Shown piece by piece: positions 1 through 10,253 of a DNA stretch of 51,539 nucleotides (position 1 is the first letter of the stretch; the number at the start of each line of letters is the position of its first letter). A model generated the notes under the pieces. It was not told the origin of the DNA. It worked only from the letters and a program-made list of their open reading frames with translations, and searched no databases. The position numbers and the translations under genes were made by a program. Source of the stretch: Candidatus Cloacimonetes bacterium 4572_55 (GTDB taxonomy: Bacteria; 4572-55); contig NBMB01000008.1 in assembly GCA_002084765.1 (NCBI GenBank), positions 1 to 51,539 on the forward strand, in the 5' to 3' direction.

Positions 1-3000
1 ACGGATTGGGTCTCGATATAAACCAAAGTGTCGATCGCAGAAGTTCCGGTCAGCGGTTTTTCCGGGAGGGAACTGTTGTTGACATACCATACAATAGAGC
101 TGAGCCCGAGATTGTCCGAGACTATGGCTATAGCCCGGATCGTATCGTTTTGCGCGACTGCGTCGGGCGCGATCGCAGTCGGGGCAGTTTGGTCAGAAAA
201 AAATGCGATGGGAGCTTGTCCGACCGGAATAGACTCACGGTTTCCTAGGGAGTCGGTTGCAATGGTATAGAGGAATAGGTCGCCCTCTTGCCTGGGGGTA
301 TAATCCATTTCATTGTTGTCGATGAAAGCTTGAGCCGGATAGAACATGGTGGTGCCAACAAGCAGGGTATCGCTCACGGTACCCTCATACAGATCAATAC
401 GGGAGACGCCAACGCCGTTAGAGTCGCTCGCTGAAATGTAAACCGTTGTCGCTGAATCAGGGCAATCTTGGATTGGCTGGACAATAGAAGAGGTCGGAGG
501 GAACTCGTCAAGATAGAGTCCGATATCTCGGGTTGTATCTTGTTCGTCTCCAGAGAGATGAAATGTCGGAATCCATGCCGTAGCCGGGTTTACGTCGCTG
601 TCCAGCGTCGTATCTATTCCTGCGTATTGCTGGGTAAAGAGATAGCCGAACATGGGCGGAACCTGAATCTTATAATCCCCTTCCGGCAGACCTTCAAAAA
701 GATAATCGCCCGAGCTGTCGGTTCGGGTGGAGTCGACAAATTGATCCTGACTATTCACGACCTCATAGAGTTCCAGAAGCAGATTGTCAAACCCGGATTC
801 GGCTGCATCTTGAATCCCATCATAATTTTGGTCTGTCCACGCGTATCCTTGTATAGAACCCGCAAGTTCTATGCAGTTGGAGAATTCGGAAGAACTGCCG
901 GTTGACGTGTCGGTCACGGTGGCTGTGATGAATTCATGCGGCTGAATCGCGAAATCACCCGGGAACTCGACGTCAAATGTAAAGGAACTGTCTTGCTCCA
1001 CTACCGATGCCGTGAGCAGGGTATCCGCGATCAGTGTCTCTCCTTCTCCAAAACCCGAGATATCGCAAATCGCATTGCGGAAAAACTGTAGTCGGTACGT
1101 CGCGTTCTGATCCACATTTGAGAGATATCCCGATAGGATCAAACTGCCGTTATACATAGATGTGATCGTGGGCGGCTCCATACCATGATTTGCGCCTGAG
1201 TCTATTTTTATCCCTAACCCGTCATTATCAAAAATCGCATTGGAATCGATTGTGACGCCATGCGCGGAAGAAATTTCGATCCCGTGAGAGCCGTTATACG
1301 CGATCCTGTTTTGATGAATGAGATTGCCCAGGTCGCTATAGTCTATTTTTATCCCTAACCCGTCATTATCAAAAATCGCATTGGAATCGATTGTGACGTC
1401 ATGCGCGGAAGAAATTTTGATCCCAACCTGAAAATTTATGATCTTTAGTCCCCTGACAATCGATTGATTCGCGCCGATATCGAGACCGAGACTACTGCTA
1501 GGAGCAAGAGAGCCGTCCAACGTGATCCCTGGCGGATTGTCCGCTCTTCCAGCCCGGGAGCGATTCGAAATGGGCTGGGAAGTGCCGTCTATCGTCAAAG
1601 TCTCTGTGATTCTTGGCAACGGGGTTTTCGGGCGAATCGTATGCGTATCCGGTGGCGCGATATTAAATCGAATTTCGTCATTTCCAGCGACACAATTCGC
1701 GTATTTCATAGCGTTTCTCAAGGAGCCAAACCCCCTGTCATCCGTGAGTGTGACGCTAAGCCCCTCCTCTCGTGAGCCGTTCAGATAGAGATGATTGTGA
1801 CCCATTGCGCCCACAACTATATCCATATCAAGGTCCCCGTCCACGTCCCCCACTGCCACACCGTAACTGTCCATCTCGTGACAACTTACATCATGTCCGA
1901 TCCAGGAGGGAGGCGTCCCTCCATCATTCATATAGAAACGATCCTTGGAGCTGTCGGCGATCGCGGTGACGATATCCAGATATCCGTCTCCGTCGAGATC
2001 GGCAAGCGCGACGCTAAGGGTGGGGTCCGCGTCGCTTGTGATCGATCTTACATCTGAAAAGTCGCCGTTGTGGTTCAGGTAGAGATAATTGACTCCATGA
2101 TTGCCCGAGACCAGATCTATATCGCCGTCATTGTCAATATCCCCTATAGCCAATGAGGTTGTCGTGTCCGTGTCTATTGGAAAAAACGTTGCTCTGGACT
2201 CACGGCTGACACTAAACAATGTATAATTGCCTGTTCCGTCATTTATATAGAGCCTGTTTGATTCCGCGTAGTTGCCGACAAAAATATCGAAGTCTCCGTC
2301 ATTATCCACATCTCCGAGAGCCAAAGACGTCGTCGCGTCATTTGCAGAGGAGAGAACTTCTATGGAAAAGCTATTTCCTCCTATATTCCGATAAATTCGG
2401 TTGGGTTGGTGATAATTGCCTGTAATGATGTCAGGGTATCCGTCGTTATCGATATCGCAGACAGCGATGGTTCGGGTTTCATCGGCTTGAGGATTGATGT
2501 CAATTGATGAGCTGTAGGGATTCGAGCCGAGATTGTTTAGATAGATTCGGTTGGGCTGATCCTTGTTTCCCACCACGAGATCCAGGTCACCGTCGTTATC
2601 TATATCCGCCAATGCAAGGCACAGGGTGGAGTCGGTTTCACTATCAGAAACCTCTAATCCACCTACATTTTGGAACGGATATTCCGTGCCATTATTGAGA
2701 TAGAAGCGGTTGGGCTGTCCAAGATTGCCGCTGATCACGTCCATATCGCCATCGTTATCCACATCGCCCATGACGACCGAGGTCGTTCTGTTTTCCAGAA
2801 GACTCCGATAAGCCGGGATAAAGTTGGCGTGTCCAGAATCGGCAATGGTTCGGAATTGCCAGGAATAGGGAGGATTCAGATCCACTCCGGTTGTGGCTGT
2901 CACGAGACTGGTCAAGATCACTGTCACAAGTTCGCCGCTCATAAAGGAAGAGGTCAGCGTGAACAGGACTGAATCTGCAGCACCGGTAAACGTTCCGGTG

Positions 3001-6000
3001 TGGGCATCGGAGAGCGATCCGCGGACCTGAAATGCAGAATCAGTCAGAGCTGTTATGTTTACAGCGTCGCTGAATCTGACCATGATCTGTTGGTTCAGAG
3101 GGACATTCTCTGCGCCTGGTTCGGGATTATGAGACACAACCTGGAATATGGGTTGCGCGACGGTTTCACAATTGGAAAATTCGGATGTATTGCGCATCGT
3201 TGTGTCGGTGACAGTCGCGGTAATCACAGTGCCAGGGGTGAAATTTTGCCCCAAATCCACCGTGAAATCGCCTAACGCGCCCCCGTTCAGGACAATCAGT
3301 TCACGCGTCAGGAAAAGCTCGCCTTCGCCGCTACCGGACGGATCGCAAGAACTGTTACTAAAAAATTCCAGCCGATAGAATCCTGGAGACGCGCCGTCCA
3401 ATGTTCCCTCAACGATCCCATCCGCCAGCACTGAAGTGAGAATTGGTGCCACTATATTCCCATTGCTCAATGGGGAAAGCGATATGCCCAGGCTGTCATT
3501 TCCAACAATAAAATTGGCTTGGATATCATGTCCTTGATTGTTTAAGCCATTTGCAATTCGGATTCCATGCCCTCGATTATAAGAGATAATATTATCCATA
3601 ATTTCGCTTGCGTCGCTACCCCCATCGATCAAAATTCCGTGCCCATAATTTGGTAAGGAAGAGCCGGCATCGTCGTCGTCGCCAATGATATTTTCGGAAA
3701 TATGGGTAGAATCTCCAGACACAGAGACGCCGACCTCGTCGTTCCATAAGATAAAGTTGTCGATTATCTCGGTGCGCGTCGCGGTGGAGTCGATAACAAT
3801 ACCGCCTGCGCTATTTCCCAGATTTTGAAAAACAGTTCCCACGCCGATTCGATTGTAGACAATGCGATTCAGCGACCCGCTTATAATCTTAACTCCAGGA
3901 CCACCAAGGCTGTTGCCAATGATGTTTCCCTGACTGTTCGTTGCATCAGCGGTTCCGATCCAATTATGATTTCCCTGGACTGTCACGCCAAAACGGTTTC
4001 CATAATCCGATTGGGTTCCGGTCGAATCGACACCGATATAGCAGCCGGTAATCCTATTATTGGAGCCTATGATAGACACGCCCGCGTTGGTGCTGTCATT
4101 CTGAACCACGACGCCCTGTATCACGCAACTATCTGCCTGGATCGACAGGGCGGCATGATTTCCATTTAAAACAATGCGCAAAGTAAGCGGGAAATCGTCT
4201 CCATGAGAACCCGGCTGTGTAAAGCCATTTATCACGACTGGGTTCGTAATCAATGGAAGATTCTCTGTCGGGCTGATGACATGAATAGAATTTCCCGGAA
4301 TGTTGAAAATAATGGTATCTAAATCCGCGTTCGTGTTCGCGTTTTCCATAGCTTCTCGCAGGGAGCCGATTCCGCTATTATTCGTGTTAGTGACCACAAA
4401 GTCGCTCCGGTCTCGTATCCCAATAATATATTCTCCTCCATTGCGAGAATCTCGGGAACTTCTTGTTTGCGTATTTGCTTCAGATATGATAAGCGGAGCT
4501 GACCGGGATGAGTTGGTAGTCAGCGTATTGGCGGTTGTATCCAGAGTCGCGTCCAGCCCTTCCCAGTCAATGTCCGCATAGCTTTCTCGATACGCCAGCC
4601 CGAAATCAGCCTCCTCAGCACTATCTGGGTGCGCGGTATATCCATATCTCAATCGATAGGTGGAACTGTCCCCATCTACAAGAAACAGCCCGTAATATCG
4701 CAGGGAGTCCAGCCGAACAAATCCGGTCGGAGGAGCCAAATTATCCGCTTGTCCGTCTATTCGATAGAGATGGATCGCGTCTGGCTCGGGATTTGTGATA
4801 TTATCCACTGTAATGCCGGGAGACGCAAAGAGACTGATTTCTGTAGTAAGGGGTATAATGTTATACTCAAACTTGCTTTGATCGCCAATCGGCGCGCCAG
4901 ACCCAAGCCATTGAGGACCTGTGTTCGCATCCCCATTGCCGGTATTATGGTCTGCCAATTCCCCTGTAAAACCATGACTCGTCAGGTCAATCAAAGAGGG
5001 TGTTCCTGTGGGATGATCGCATCGGTAATACGCAAGCAGGCTATCAAGCACGCTCCCGTTCATGGAGAGTTGCCGACACATATTCTCTCGTATCTGCTCC
5101 CTGCTTCTGGCATATCTCCAGATACGGATTTCATCGATAAATCCCTTAAAATAGTCCCCAATACCACTATAGGAACCGTGGCCGATTGTCCAGGAACTGT
5201 CCGTAGTCACCGCGCCAATCGATGAGGGAGTCTCACTTATTTCTATCCCATTCCGATAGAGATTCCAATTCGTCCCGTCATACGCCCCGGCGACATGCAC
5301 CCAACTTCCAATATCTCCCGCTGGTATCGGGAAAGTTGCTGAATAATAGGAAGTCCCGTCAAACGAGCCAACCTCGTATGCGCCGTTATTGACTCGCAAA
5401 AAGGTCCCGCCATAAGAGGCGGCTACCATGTCCGGATTATGGGCAATGATGTTGCGAATATTATCAGAAGCCTCCGGATAGATCCACGCCTCCAGCGTGA
5501 TCTCGCCGTTAAAATTGAGTCCTCCTGGATTTCCGAGACCCACAGCGTCGTCAATTCCGTCGAAATAAAGGGCATGACGCGCGCCTTGTGCGTCGCAACT
5601 GTCTGATACCCCGTCGTCGTCGCTATCCTCAAAGTCGTTGAATCCGGGACATTGATCGCATTCGTTCGCTATTGCATCATTATCATAGTCATGAGGTTCC
5701 GGGAGTTCGTAAGCACCAATATCCACCTGGATCGAGTTATCAAAATCTCCGTCCACTTCTCTCGTATTCCCATCTTGATCCATCGGAACAGGCTCGGTCG
5801 TATTGCCATCTTGATCCATGTCCAAATCGTCGAGAGGGATCAAACTCGCGTCCCCAGCGTCGATTGCGGGAGAGCAAGCCGAGAGCGTCAAGTCGCCTGG
5901 GTTGTCGTCATTTGTTCCCCACGCATTGTCAGGACCAGGATCTGGCAGACGACGGAATCCCGGGTTATTTGCAATTGCTCCGGTCCAGCCCCCTTGGAGA

Positions 6001-9000
6001 ATCGAGCTACTCACTGCCACCAGACCATTGGAGCCGGTACTAACGGCAAGCTGGGCAGAGGAATCCATGCCGGAGGTGTCTTCGTTGTGCCACAGGATCG
6101 AATTATTCACCCTTGTAGTATCCGAGAGAACAAATATGCCGCCGCCATGTCCGTTGAGAGCCTGGTTCCCGCTGAGTGTGCACCCTGAAATGGTTGAGGA
6201 ACCCTGGTTGACTATCGCGCCGCCGTCTCCTGCTTGCGCGACGTTTCCGACAAAAACGCACTGGCTGATCAACGAATTCGCGTCTTCATGAAAAATCGCG
6301 CCGCCTGAATCAGCTTTGTTGGAAAAAAACAAGCAGTGGGTTATTTCCACTTTAGATAGAGGGCCAATCTCTTTATTGAAAATTGCGCCGCCTTTGCCCA
6401 CACAAATATTATTGGTGAACTCACATCGGAAAATCACAGGATCGCTTTCCTCGTTAAATATCGCGCCTCCTTGCGCTTGAGCCTCATTATCGCCAAAGCT
6501 GCAATCCCAAATAGTTGGTCTTGATCCCTCGATATTCGCAATCGCGCCGCCGAAATGGGCGAAATTTTCCCTAAATCTGCAATGTCTGATTGTGGGACTG
6601 CCGTTGTTGTTAAACACCCCGCCGCCGCTATCTGTGACAGGTGCTTGATCCGCGTACCCGCCAATAATCGAAAAGCCGTCCAACACAGCACTCGGGTCCG
6701 TTCCGCTACCGACAACCACATGATAGCAGTTATCTGAGCTGTCCTCTGGCGCGCCAATATTGCCGCTGAGGACGGTCTCTTGATTCTCGTAGTCTCGCTG
6801 ATCCAGGGAGGTTTCGTTCCCGCTAAATCCGCCGTAGAGCGAGACTCCGTTCAAGAGATGAAAGGAAACGTCTCGATTGCCGTTTGTTGAGGGATAATAG
6901 GCTCCGGCCGCGACCCATATTTGATCCACATTTTCGCAGACCTCGGCAATAACCAGCCCCTCTTGTAAGTCCGAAGTCGCATGATCCCAAGAGAATCCCG
7001 ACCCATCCCTAATTTCTGGATGGACATCGTCTACATAGACCACATTCCCAGAAGGGCAGAGGCTGAAGGAGTCCACTGGAGCGAATTCAGAGCCCATATA
7101 TCCAGTATCGATCGCTTGCACGCTCCAATAATATTTTCCAGGAGAGATATCGCGAATGTTTTGGTCCAAACTATGATCCGCGCCGCCTCTGTCCACAATT
7201 CGCCGAAAGCCGAAGTTACTTGCCTCGACCGTATCGACTGCCATCGGGGATATAATATCGGATCGGTCTATCTGCGAGCCGACCCAAATGTTATAACATA
7301 ACCCATTATCGGGAGTCAGCGCGTCCCCGAAAGACGCCCATGAAAGCGTGACCGATCTTCCATCGGTCTCGATAATCGACGTGAGATTGGGACTCGCCGG
7401 CAGATCAGGAGGAGCGTTCGGAGCCATATTCGCGGTGTTGCGGTAGAGATACGCGCCTTCGCCGGAGTTCTGCCCAACAAACAGCAGGTCTAACTTGCCG
7501 TCGTTATCATAATCCGCGCATCGAACTGCCCCGGATGTGGTTCCATCTAAGGTATCTCGGTCAGAAAAGCCGGCGCCGTCATTGCCGTCATTAAAGCAGA
7601 CCACTGCCAGGGTATCTGTGAGATGCACGCCGTTGATAACTATGTCCAAATCTCCGTCGTTTCCATAGTCGCCCCAGGCCGCGCTTCCAGAACTCATGAC
7701 AGGCAAATTCGCGATAATATCATCAAAGAGGTCTCCTGTCTCGTTATGCTGGTAAATTTTGGTTACATCAGATCCAGATTGATCCCGACCGGTCAAAAGG
7801 ATATCGAGATCTCCGTCATTATCGTAATCGCCCCATATTGCCTCGCCCCCGTACACATTTTCAATACCCGTATTTAGTAGATCGGTGAACGATCCACCGT
7901 CATTTTGATAAATATAGCTGGCGGCTCCAGCGGATGTTCCGTTCGTGGTTCCGGTCAAAAGGATATCGAGATCTCCGTCATTGTCGAAATTGCCCCAATC
8001 GATACTGCCATAAGCTAATTCCTCGATGGTGGCCCCTGAAATTTCGTGAAACGAGTCATTTTCTCCATTGCGATACAGCAGGGTGTTATACCCGCTGACA
8101 GAATTTCTGCCCATAATTAGCAGATCGAGATCGCCGTCATTGTCATAATCACCCCAGCGTCCGTCGCTGTCAGTCAGACCGGTCAAGTTAGCGTAAATAT
8201 CCCTGAATGCTCCATTGTCATTTTGATAGATCCGGCTGGTAGCTCCAGCGGGCGTTCCGTTCGTGGTTCCGGTCAAGAGGATATCGAGATCGCCGTCATT
8301 GTCGTAGTCGCCCCAATCCACACTTCCGTGCGAAAGGTCGACCAGGGAATCCGTGGCTGTCATATTTTCTGCAAATGTCCCAGAGATATTGTTATAAAGC
8401 GTAGTAAAAGAATTTAATGAAACTGTTTGACCATTCATAAGGATATCGAGATCGCCGTCGTTGTCATAATCACCCCAGGAAATGTCGCTGTAGTCTAACC
8501 TGGGTAGCGCGGTGGCAATTATAGAGAAGTGTGTCGGATTGAGCTCATACGCGCCAATGTCGATAGTCTCGCTTCCATCGATATTACCATCCTTGACTCG
8601 ACGATAGCCAGCACCTCGTTGGTCATTATACAGGGGATCGGGAGAAGACGGCTGAACATAAGCTGGATCACCCGCATCAATCCCCGGGCTGCCAGTGAGA
8701 AGAGCGTGGGTGAGAGTCGGACCCCCGTTATCTTGCAGGGGACCTAATTGGGGGTTGGGTTGGTCGGTAATATCGGTTACGCCAAACCCGAAGGACCCAC
8801 CCGTGTCGCCGATCAGGTTATAACCTGTGGATGAAAAATTTCCATATACATCCTTGGATGAACCTGAATCGATAATATTTTCTGCAATTATTGTATGAGT
8901 GGGATGCACAGCTCCGCCGCTCATGTTGTACACGCCGCCGCCATTGCCGGTTGTATTTTGATCAGAATCGGATGTGTTATTAACCACGGTAGAATGTTCC

Positions 9001-10253
9001 AGAAAAAGTATAGCCATATCCCCGTTATAAATACCGCCGCCGCTTCTTGTTGCACTATTCCCGCTGATCGTGCTATTGTAAATACCGGCTCGATCATAAT
9101 TCAAAATACCGCCGCCGTCGCTGGTATCGCTATATGCCGCGTGATTTCCACTGATCTCGCAGCTGACAACATAGAGCGAATCTTGGTTGATAATGCCGCT
9201 GCCCACATTATTTTTGATCGCGCAGCGTTCAAATTTAACGATTCCCCACATAATTTTGACGCCGTCATTGACATTGTCATGGATATCAGTCCCCACCAGT
9301 TCCATTATGATTGAACCAGTGGCGGGACCTTCATTATAAATCCCGGCTCCGCCTTCTCCCATATCCGCTACGTTCCCAATAATATCGCAATCTTCTATAG
9401 ACACTTGAAGATTACTACCCGGAGACCCCGAGCTGGAATTATAAATTCCCCCGCCTTGAATCGCGTTGTTGCTATCAACCGCTGTATTGACCAACGTGAC
9501 GATCATCATGACATTATTTTTATTATAGATTGCGCCGCCGTGAGAAGAGGCAGAGGAAGACGCGGTGTTATGACAAATTCGACTATTGGTAATTTCGATT
9601 GTACTGACTATGGAGTTTGTTTGATTATAAATTCCGCCTCCCGCGTTGGCGCTATCACCCTCAACTCGGCAGTTATCCAGAGTCATTTCAAACGCATAAA
9701 CTCCCGAGTCTTCATTATAGATTGCGCCGCCATGAGCGTCTGCTTTATTGCCAAGCAAATCCACGCCAATTAGCGAGGTATTTCCTTTATTATAGATTGC
9801 GCCGCCAGACGTCGATACGCGACCATTCTGTAAGGTCATGTTTTTAACCTTCAGCACAGAGCCGCCGTCAATTTGGAAAAGACGAAAAAAGTTATCAGAA
9901 TCTCGTTCCAATAGCGCGCCGTTCCCGTCGATAGTCAAAATCGTATTATTGGAGATCGCTGGTAGGGCGTTGAAAGAACCCACGGAACAGGGATCGGTAA
10001 ATTCATACGCACTTTCCGTCAGATAGATAGTATGCGGGCCAGCGCCCGGATTGGCAATCGAGATTTCCACCGCGGAGATCAGGCTATCAACGTCGCTGGC
10101 AGGGATGGTAAAATGCGTCGATTCCCCGTTCATCGGATAAAAAGCCGCGGTCAGACAAAATAGGAAAAGAGCGAATACTCCGCGGGAGGAACAGATCCCA
10201 CCGGATATCTCATAAGAGATCACTTTTCGGATTTTTTGGAAAAAGAAACTCAT
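1..10253 (-). CDS. Giant secreted beta-helix / FG-GAP propeller protein, 3' end outside the window
   Basis: One frame stays open from ATG 10253 to the left edge, at least 3,417 codons, so the C-terminus is missing. The start has a strong AAGGAGA site seven bases upstream. The first ~45 residues look like a long signal peptide (hydrophobic GVFALFLFCLTAAF). Domains in order: right-handed beta-helix repeats rich in GGAIYN/GGGIYN ending in a choice-of-anchor-Q motif (SPGIDAGD, ~res 530); seven FG-GAP-type blades with DYDNDGDLDIL (~585-940); a fibronectin-like segment; a second choice-of-anchor-Q block beginning VYVDD (~1065-1460); a thrombospondin-3-like calcium segment (~1475-1555); a LamG-like domain (~1555-1720); a second beta-helix opening with SGIGSLREA; a bacterial Ig-like segment; seven more FG-GAP blades (~2480-2820); a third beta-helix; and an SdrB-like domain (~3120-3250). 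These are typical of large extracellular proteins; the ligand is unknown. Anchoring or secretion signals would lie beyond the window. Confidence 0.9.
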   Translation of the reverse strand, partial: MSFFFQKIRKVISYEISGGICSSRGVFALFLFCLTAAFYPMNGESTHFTIPASDVDSLISAVEISIANPGAGPHTIYLTESAYEFTDPCSVGSFNALPAISNNTILTIDGNGALLERDSDNFFRLFQIDGGSVLKVKNMTLQNGRVSTSGGAIYNKGNTSLIGVDLLGNKADAHGGAIYNEDSGVYAFEMTLDNCRVEGDSANAGGGIYNQTNSIVSTIEITNSRICHNTASSSASSHGGAIYNKNNVMMIVTLVNTAVDSNNAIQGGGIYNSSSGSPGSNLQVSIEDCDIIGNVADMGEGGAGIYNEGPATGSIIMELVGTDIHDNVNDGVKIMWGIVKFERCAIKNNVGSGIINQDSLYVVSCEISGNHAAYSDTSDGGGILNYDRAGIYNSTISGNSATRSGGGIYNGDMAILFLEHSTVVNNTSDSDQNTTGNGGGVYNMSGGAVHPTHTIIAENIIDSGSSKDVYGNFSSTGYNLIGDTGGSFGFGVTDITDQPNPQLGPLQDNGGPTLTHALLTGSPGIDAGDPAYVQPSSPDPLYNDQRGAGYRRVKDGNIDGSETIDIGAYELNPTHFSIIATALPRLDYSDISWGDYDNDGDLDILMNGQTVSLNSFTTLYNNISGTFAENMTATDSLVDLSHGSVDWGDYDNDGDLDILLTGTTNGTPAGATSRIYQNDNGAFRDIYANLTGLTDSDGRWGDYDNDGDLDLLIMGRNSVSGYNTLLYRNGENDSFHEISGATIEELAYGSIDWGNFDNDGDLDILLTGTTNGTSAGAASYIYQNDGGSFTDLLNTGIENVYGGEAIWGDYDNDGDLDILLTGRDQSGSDVTKIYQHNETGDLFDDIIANLPVMSSGSAAWGDYGNDGDLDIVINGVHLTDTLAVVCFNDGNDGAGFSDRDTLDGTTSGAVRCADYDNDGKLDLLFVGQNSGEGAYLYRNTANMAPNAPPDLPASPNLTSIIETDGRSVTLSWASFGDALTPDNGLCYNIWVGSQIDRSDIISPMAVDTVEASNFGFRRIVDRGGADHSLDQNIRDISPGKYYWSVQAIDTGYMGSEFAPVDSFSLCPSGNVVYVDDVHPEIRDGSGFSWDHATSDLQEGLVIAEVCENVDQIWVAAGAYYPSTNGNRDVSFHLLNGVSLYGGFSGNETSLDQRDYENQETVLSGNIGAPEDSSDNCYHVVVGSGTDPSAVLDGFSIIGGYADQAPVTDSGGGVFNNNGSPTIRHCRFRENFAHFGGAIANIEGSRPTIWDCSFGDNEAQAQGGAIFNEESDPVIFRCEFTNNICVGKGGAIFNKEIGPLSKVEITHCLFFSNKADSGGAIFHEDANSLISQCVFVGNVAQAGDGGAIVNQGSSTISGCTLSGNQALNGHGGGIFVLSDTTRVNNSILWHNEDTSGMDSSAQLAVSTGSNGLVAVSSSILQGGWTGAIANNPGFRRLPDPGPDNAWGTNDDNPGDLTLSACSPAIDAGDASLIPLDDLDMDQDGNTTEPVPMDQDGNTREVDGDFDNSIQVDIGAYELPEPHDYDNDAIANECDQCPGFNDFEDSDDDGVSDSCDAQGARHALYFDGIDDAVGLGNPGGLNFNGEITLEAWIYPEASDNIRNIIAHNPDMVAASYGGTFLRVNNGAYEVGSFDGTSYYSATFPIPAGDIGSWVHVAGAYDGTNWNLYRNGIEISETPSSIGAVTTDSSWTIGHGSYSGIGDYFKGFIDEIRIWRYARSREQIRENMCRQLSMNGSVLDSLLAYYRCDHPTGTPSLIDLTSHGFTGELADHNTGNGDANTGPQWLGSGAPIGDQSKFEYNIIPLTTEISLFASPGITVDNITNPEPDAIHLYRIDGQADNLAPPTGFVRLDSLRYYGLFLVDGDSSTYRLRYGYTAHPDSAEEADFGLAYRESYADIDWEGLDATLDTTANTLTTNSSRSAPLIISEANTQTRSSRDSRNGGEYIIGIRDRSDFVVTNTNNSGIGSLREAMENANTNADLDTIIFNIPGNSIHVISPTENLPLITNPVVINGFTQPGSHGDDFPLTLRIVLNGNHAALSIQADSCVIQGVVVQNDSTNAGVSIIGSNNRITGCYIGVDSTGTQSDYGNRFGVTVQGNHNWIGTADATNSQGNIIGNSLGGPGVKIISGSLNRIVYNRIGVGTVFQNLGNSAGGIVIDSTATRTEIIDNFILWNDEVGVSVSGDSTHISENIIGDDDDAGSSLPNYGHGILIDGGSDASEIMDNIISYNRGHGIRIANGLNNQGHDIQANFIVGNDSLGISLSPLSNGNIVAPILTSVLADGIVEGTLDGASPGFYRLEFFSNSSCDPSGSGEGELFLTRELIVLNGGALGDFTVDLGQNFTPGTVITATVTDTTMRNTSEFSNCETVAQPIFQVVSHNPEPGAENVPLNQQIMVRFSDAVNITALTDSAFQVRGSLSDAHTGTFTGAADSVLFTLTSSFMSGELVTVILTSLVTATTGVDLNPPYSWQFRTIADSGHANFIPAYRSLLENRTTSVVMGDVDNDGDMDVISGNLGQPNRFYLNNGTEYPFQNVGGLEVSDSETDSTLCLALADIDNDGDLDLVVGNKDQPNRIYLNNLGSNPYSSSIDINPQADETRTIAVCDIDNDGYPDIITGNYHQPNRIYRNIGGNSFSIEVLSSANDATTSLALGDVDNDGDFDIFVGNYAESNRLYINDGTGNYTLFSVSRESRATFFPIDTDTTTSLAIGDIDNDGDIDLVSGNHGVNYLYLNHNGDFSDVRSITSDADPTLSVALADLDGDGYLDIVTAIADSSKDRFYMNDGGTPPSWIGHDVSCHEMDSYGVAVGDVDGDLDMDIVVGAMGHNHLYLNGSREEGLSVTLTDDRGFGSLRNAMKYANCVAGNDEIRFNIAPPDTHTIRPKTPLPRITETLTIDGTSQPISNRSRAGRADNPPGITLDGSLAPSSSLGLDIGANQSIVRGLKIINFQVGIKISSAHDVTIDSNAIFDNDGLGIKIDYSDLGNLIHQNRIAYNGSHGIEISSAHGVTIDSNAIFDNDGLGIKIDSGANHGMEPPTITSMYNGSLILSGYLSNVDQNATYRLQFFRNAICDISGFGEGETLIADTLLTASVVEQDSSFTFDVEFPGDFAIQPHEFITATVTDTSTGSSSEFSNCIELAGSIQGYAWTDQNYDGIQDAAESGFDNLLLELYEVVNSQDQFVDSTRTDSSGDYLFEGLPEGDYKIQVPPMFGYLFTQQYAGIDTTLDSDVNPATAWIPTFHLSGDEQDTTRDIGLYLDEFPPTSSIVQPIQDCPDSATTVYISASDSNGVGVSRIDLYEGTVSDTLLVGTTMFYPAQAFIDNNEMDYTPRQEGDLFLYTIATDSLGNRESIPVGQAPIAFFSDQTAPTAIAPDAVAQNDTIRAIAIVSDNLGLSSIVWYVNNSSLPEKPLTGTSAIDTLVYIETQS
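1199..1424 (-). repeat. Near-identical tandem repeat inside the giant gene
   Basis: Bases 1199-1283 and 1340-1424 match over 85 positions with two differences, at a spacing of 141 bp (47 codons, in frame). They encode successive rungs of the third beta-helix, with the shared peptide VTIDSNAIFDNDGLGIKID. The low divergence points to a recent in-frame duplication. Confidence 0.85.
7901..8316 (-). repeat. Two-blade duplication in the first FG-GAP block
   Basis: Segments starting at 7901 and 8219 are closely similar for about 95 bp at a spacing of 318 bp (106 codons). The encoded blades share DNDGDLDILLTGTTNGT followed by an AGA.S.IYQND stretch. The spacing covers two blades, which suggests the propeller grew by duplicating a two-blade unit. 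Confidence 0.7.

Noticed and set aside
468-9773. Many plus-strand open frames of 60-200 codons, such as 468-905, 4629-5225, 5652-6188 and 8895-9314
   Set aside because: They lie opposite the giant minus-strand gene, mostly in the same codon register, lack ribosome sites and give no recognisable protein. They are antisense shadows of a biased coding sequence.
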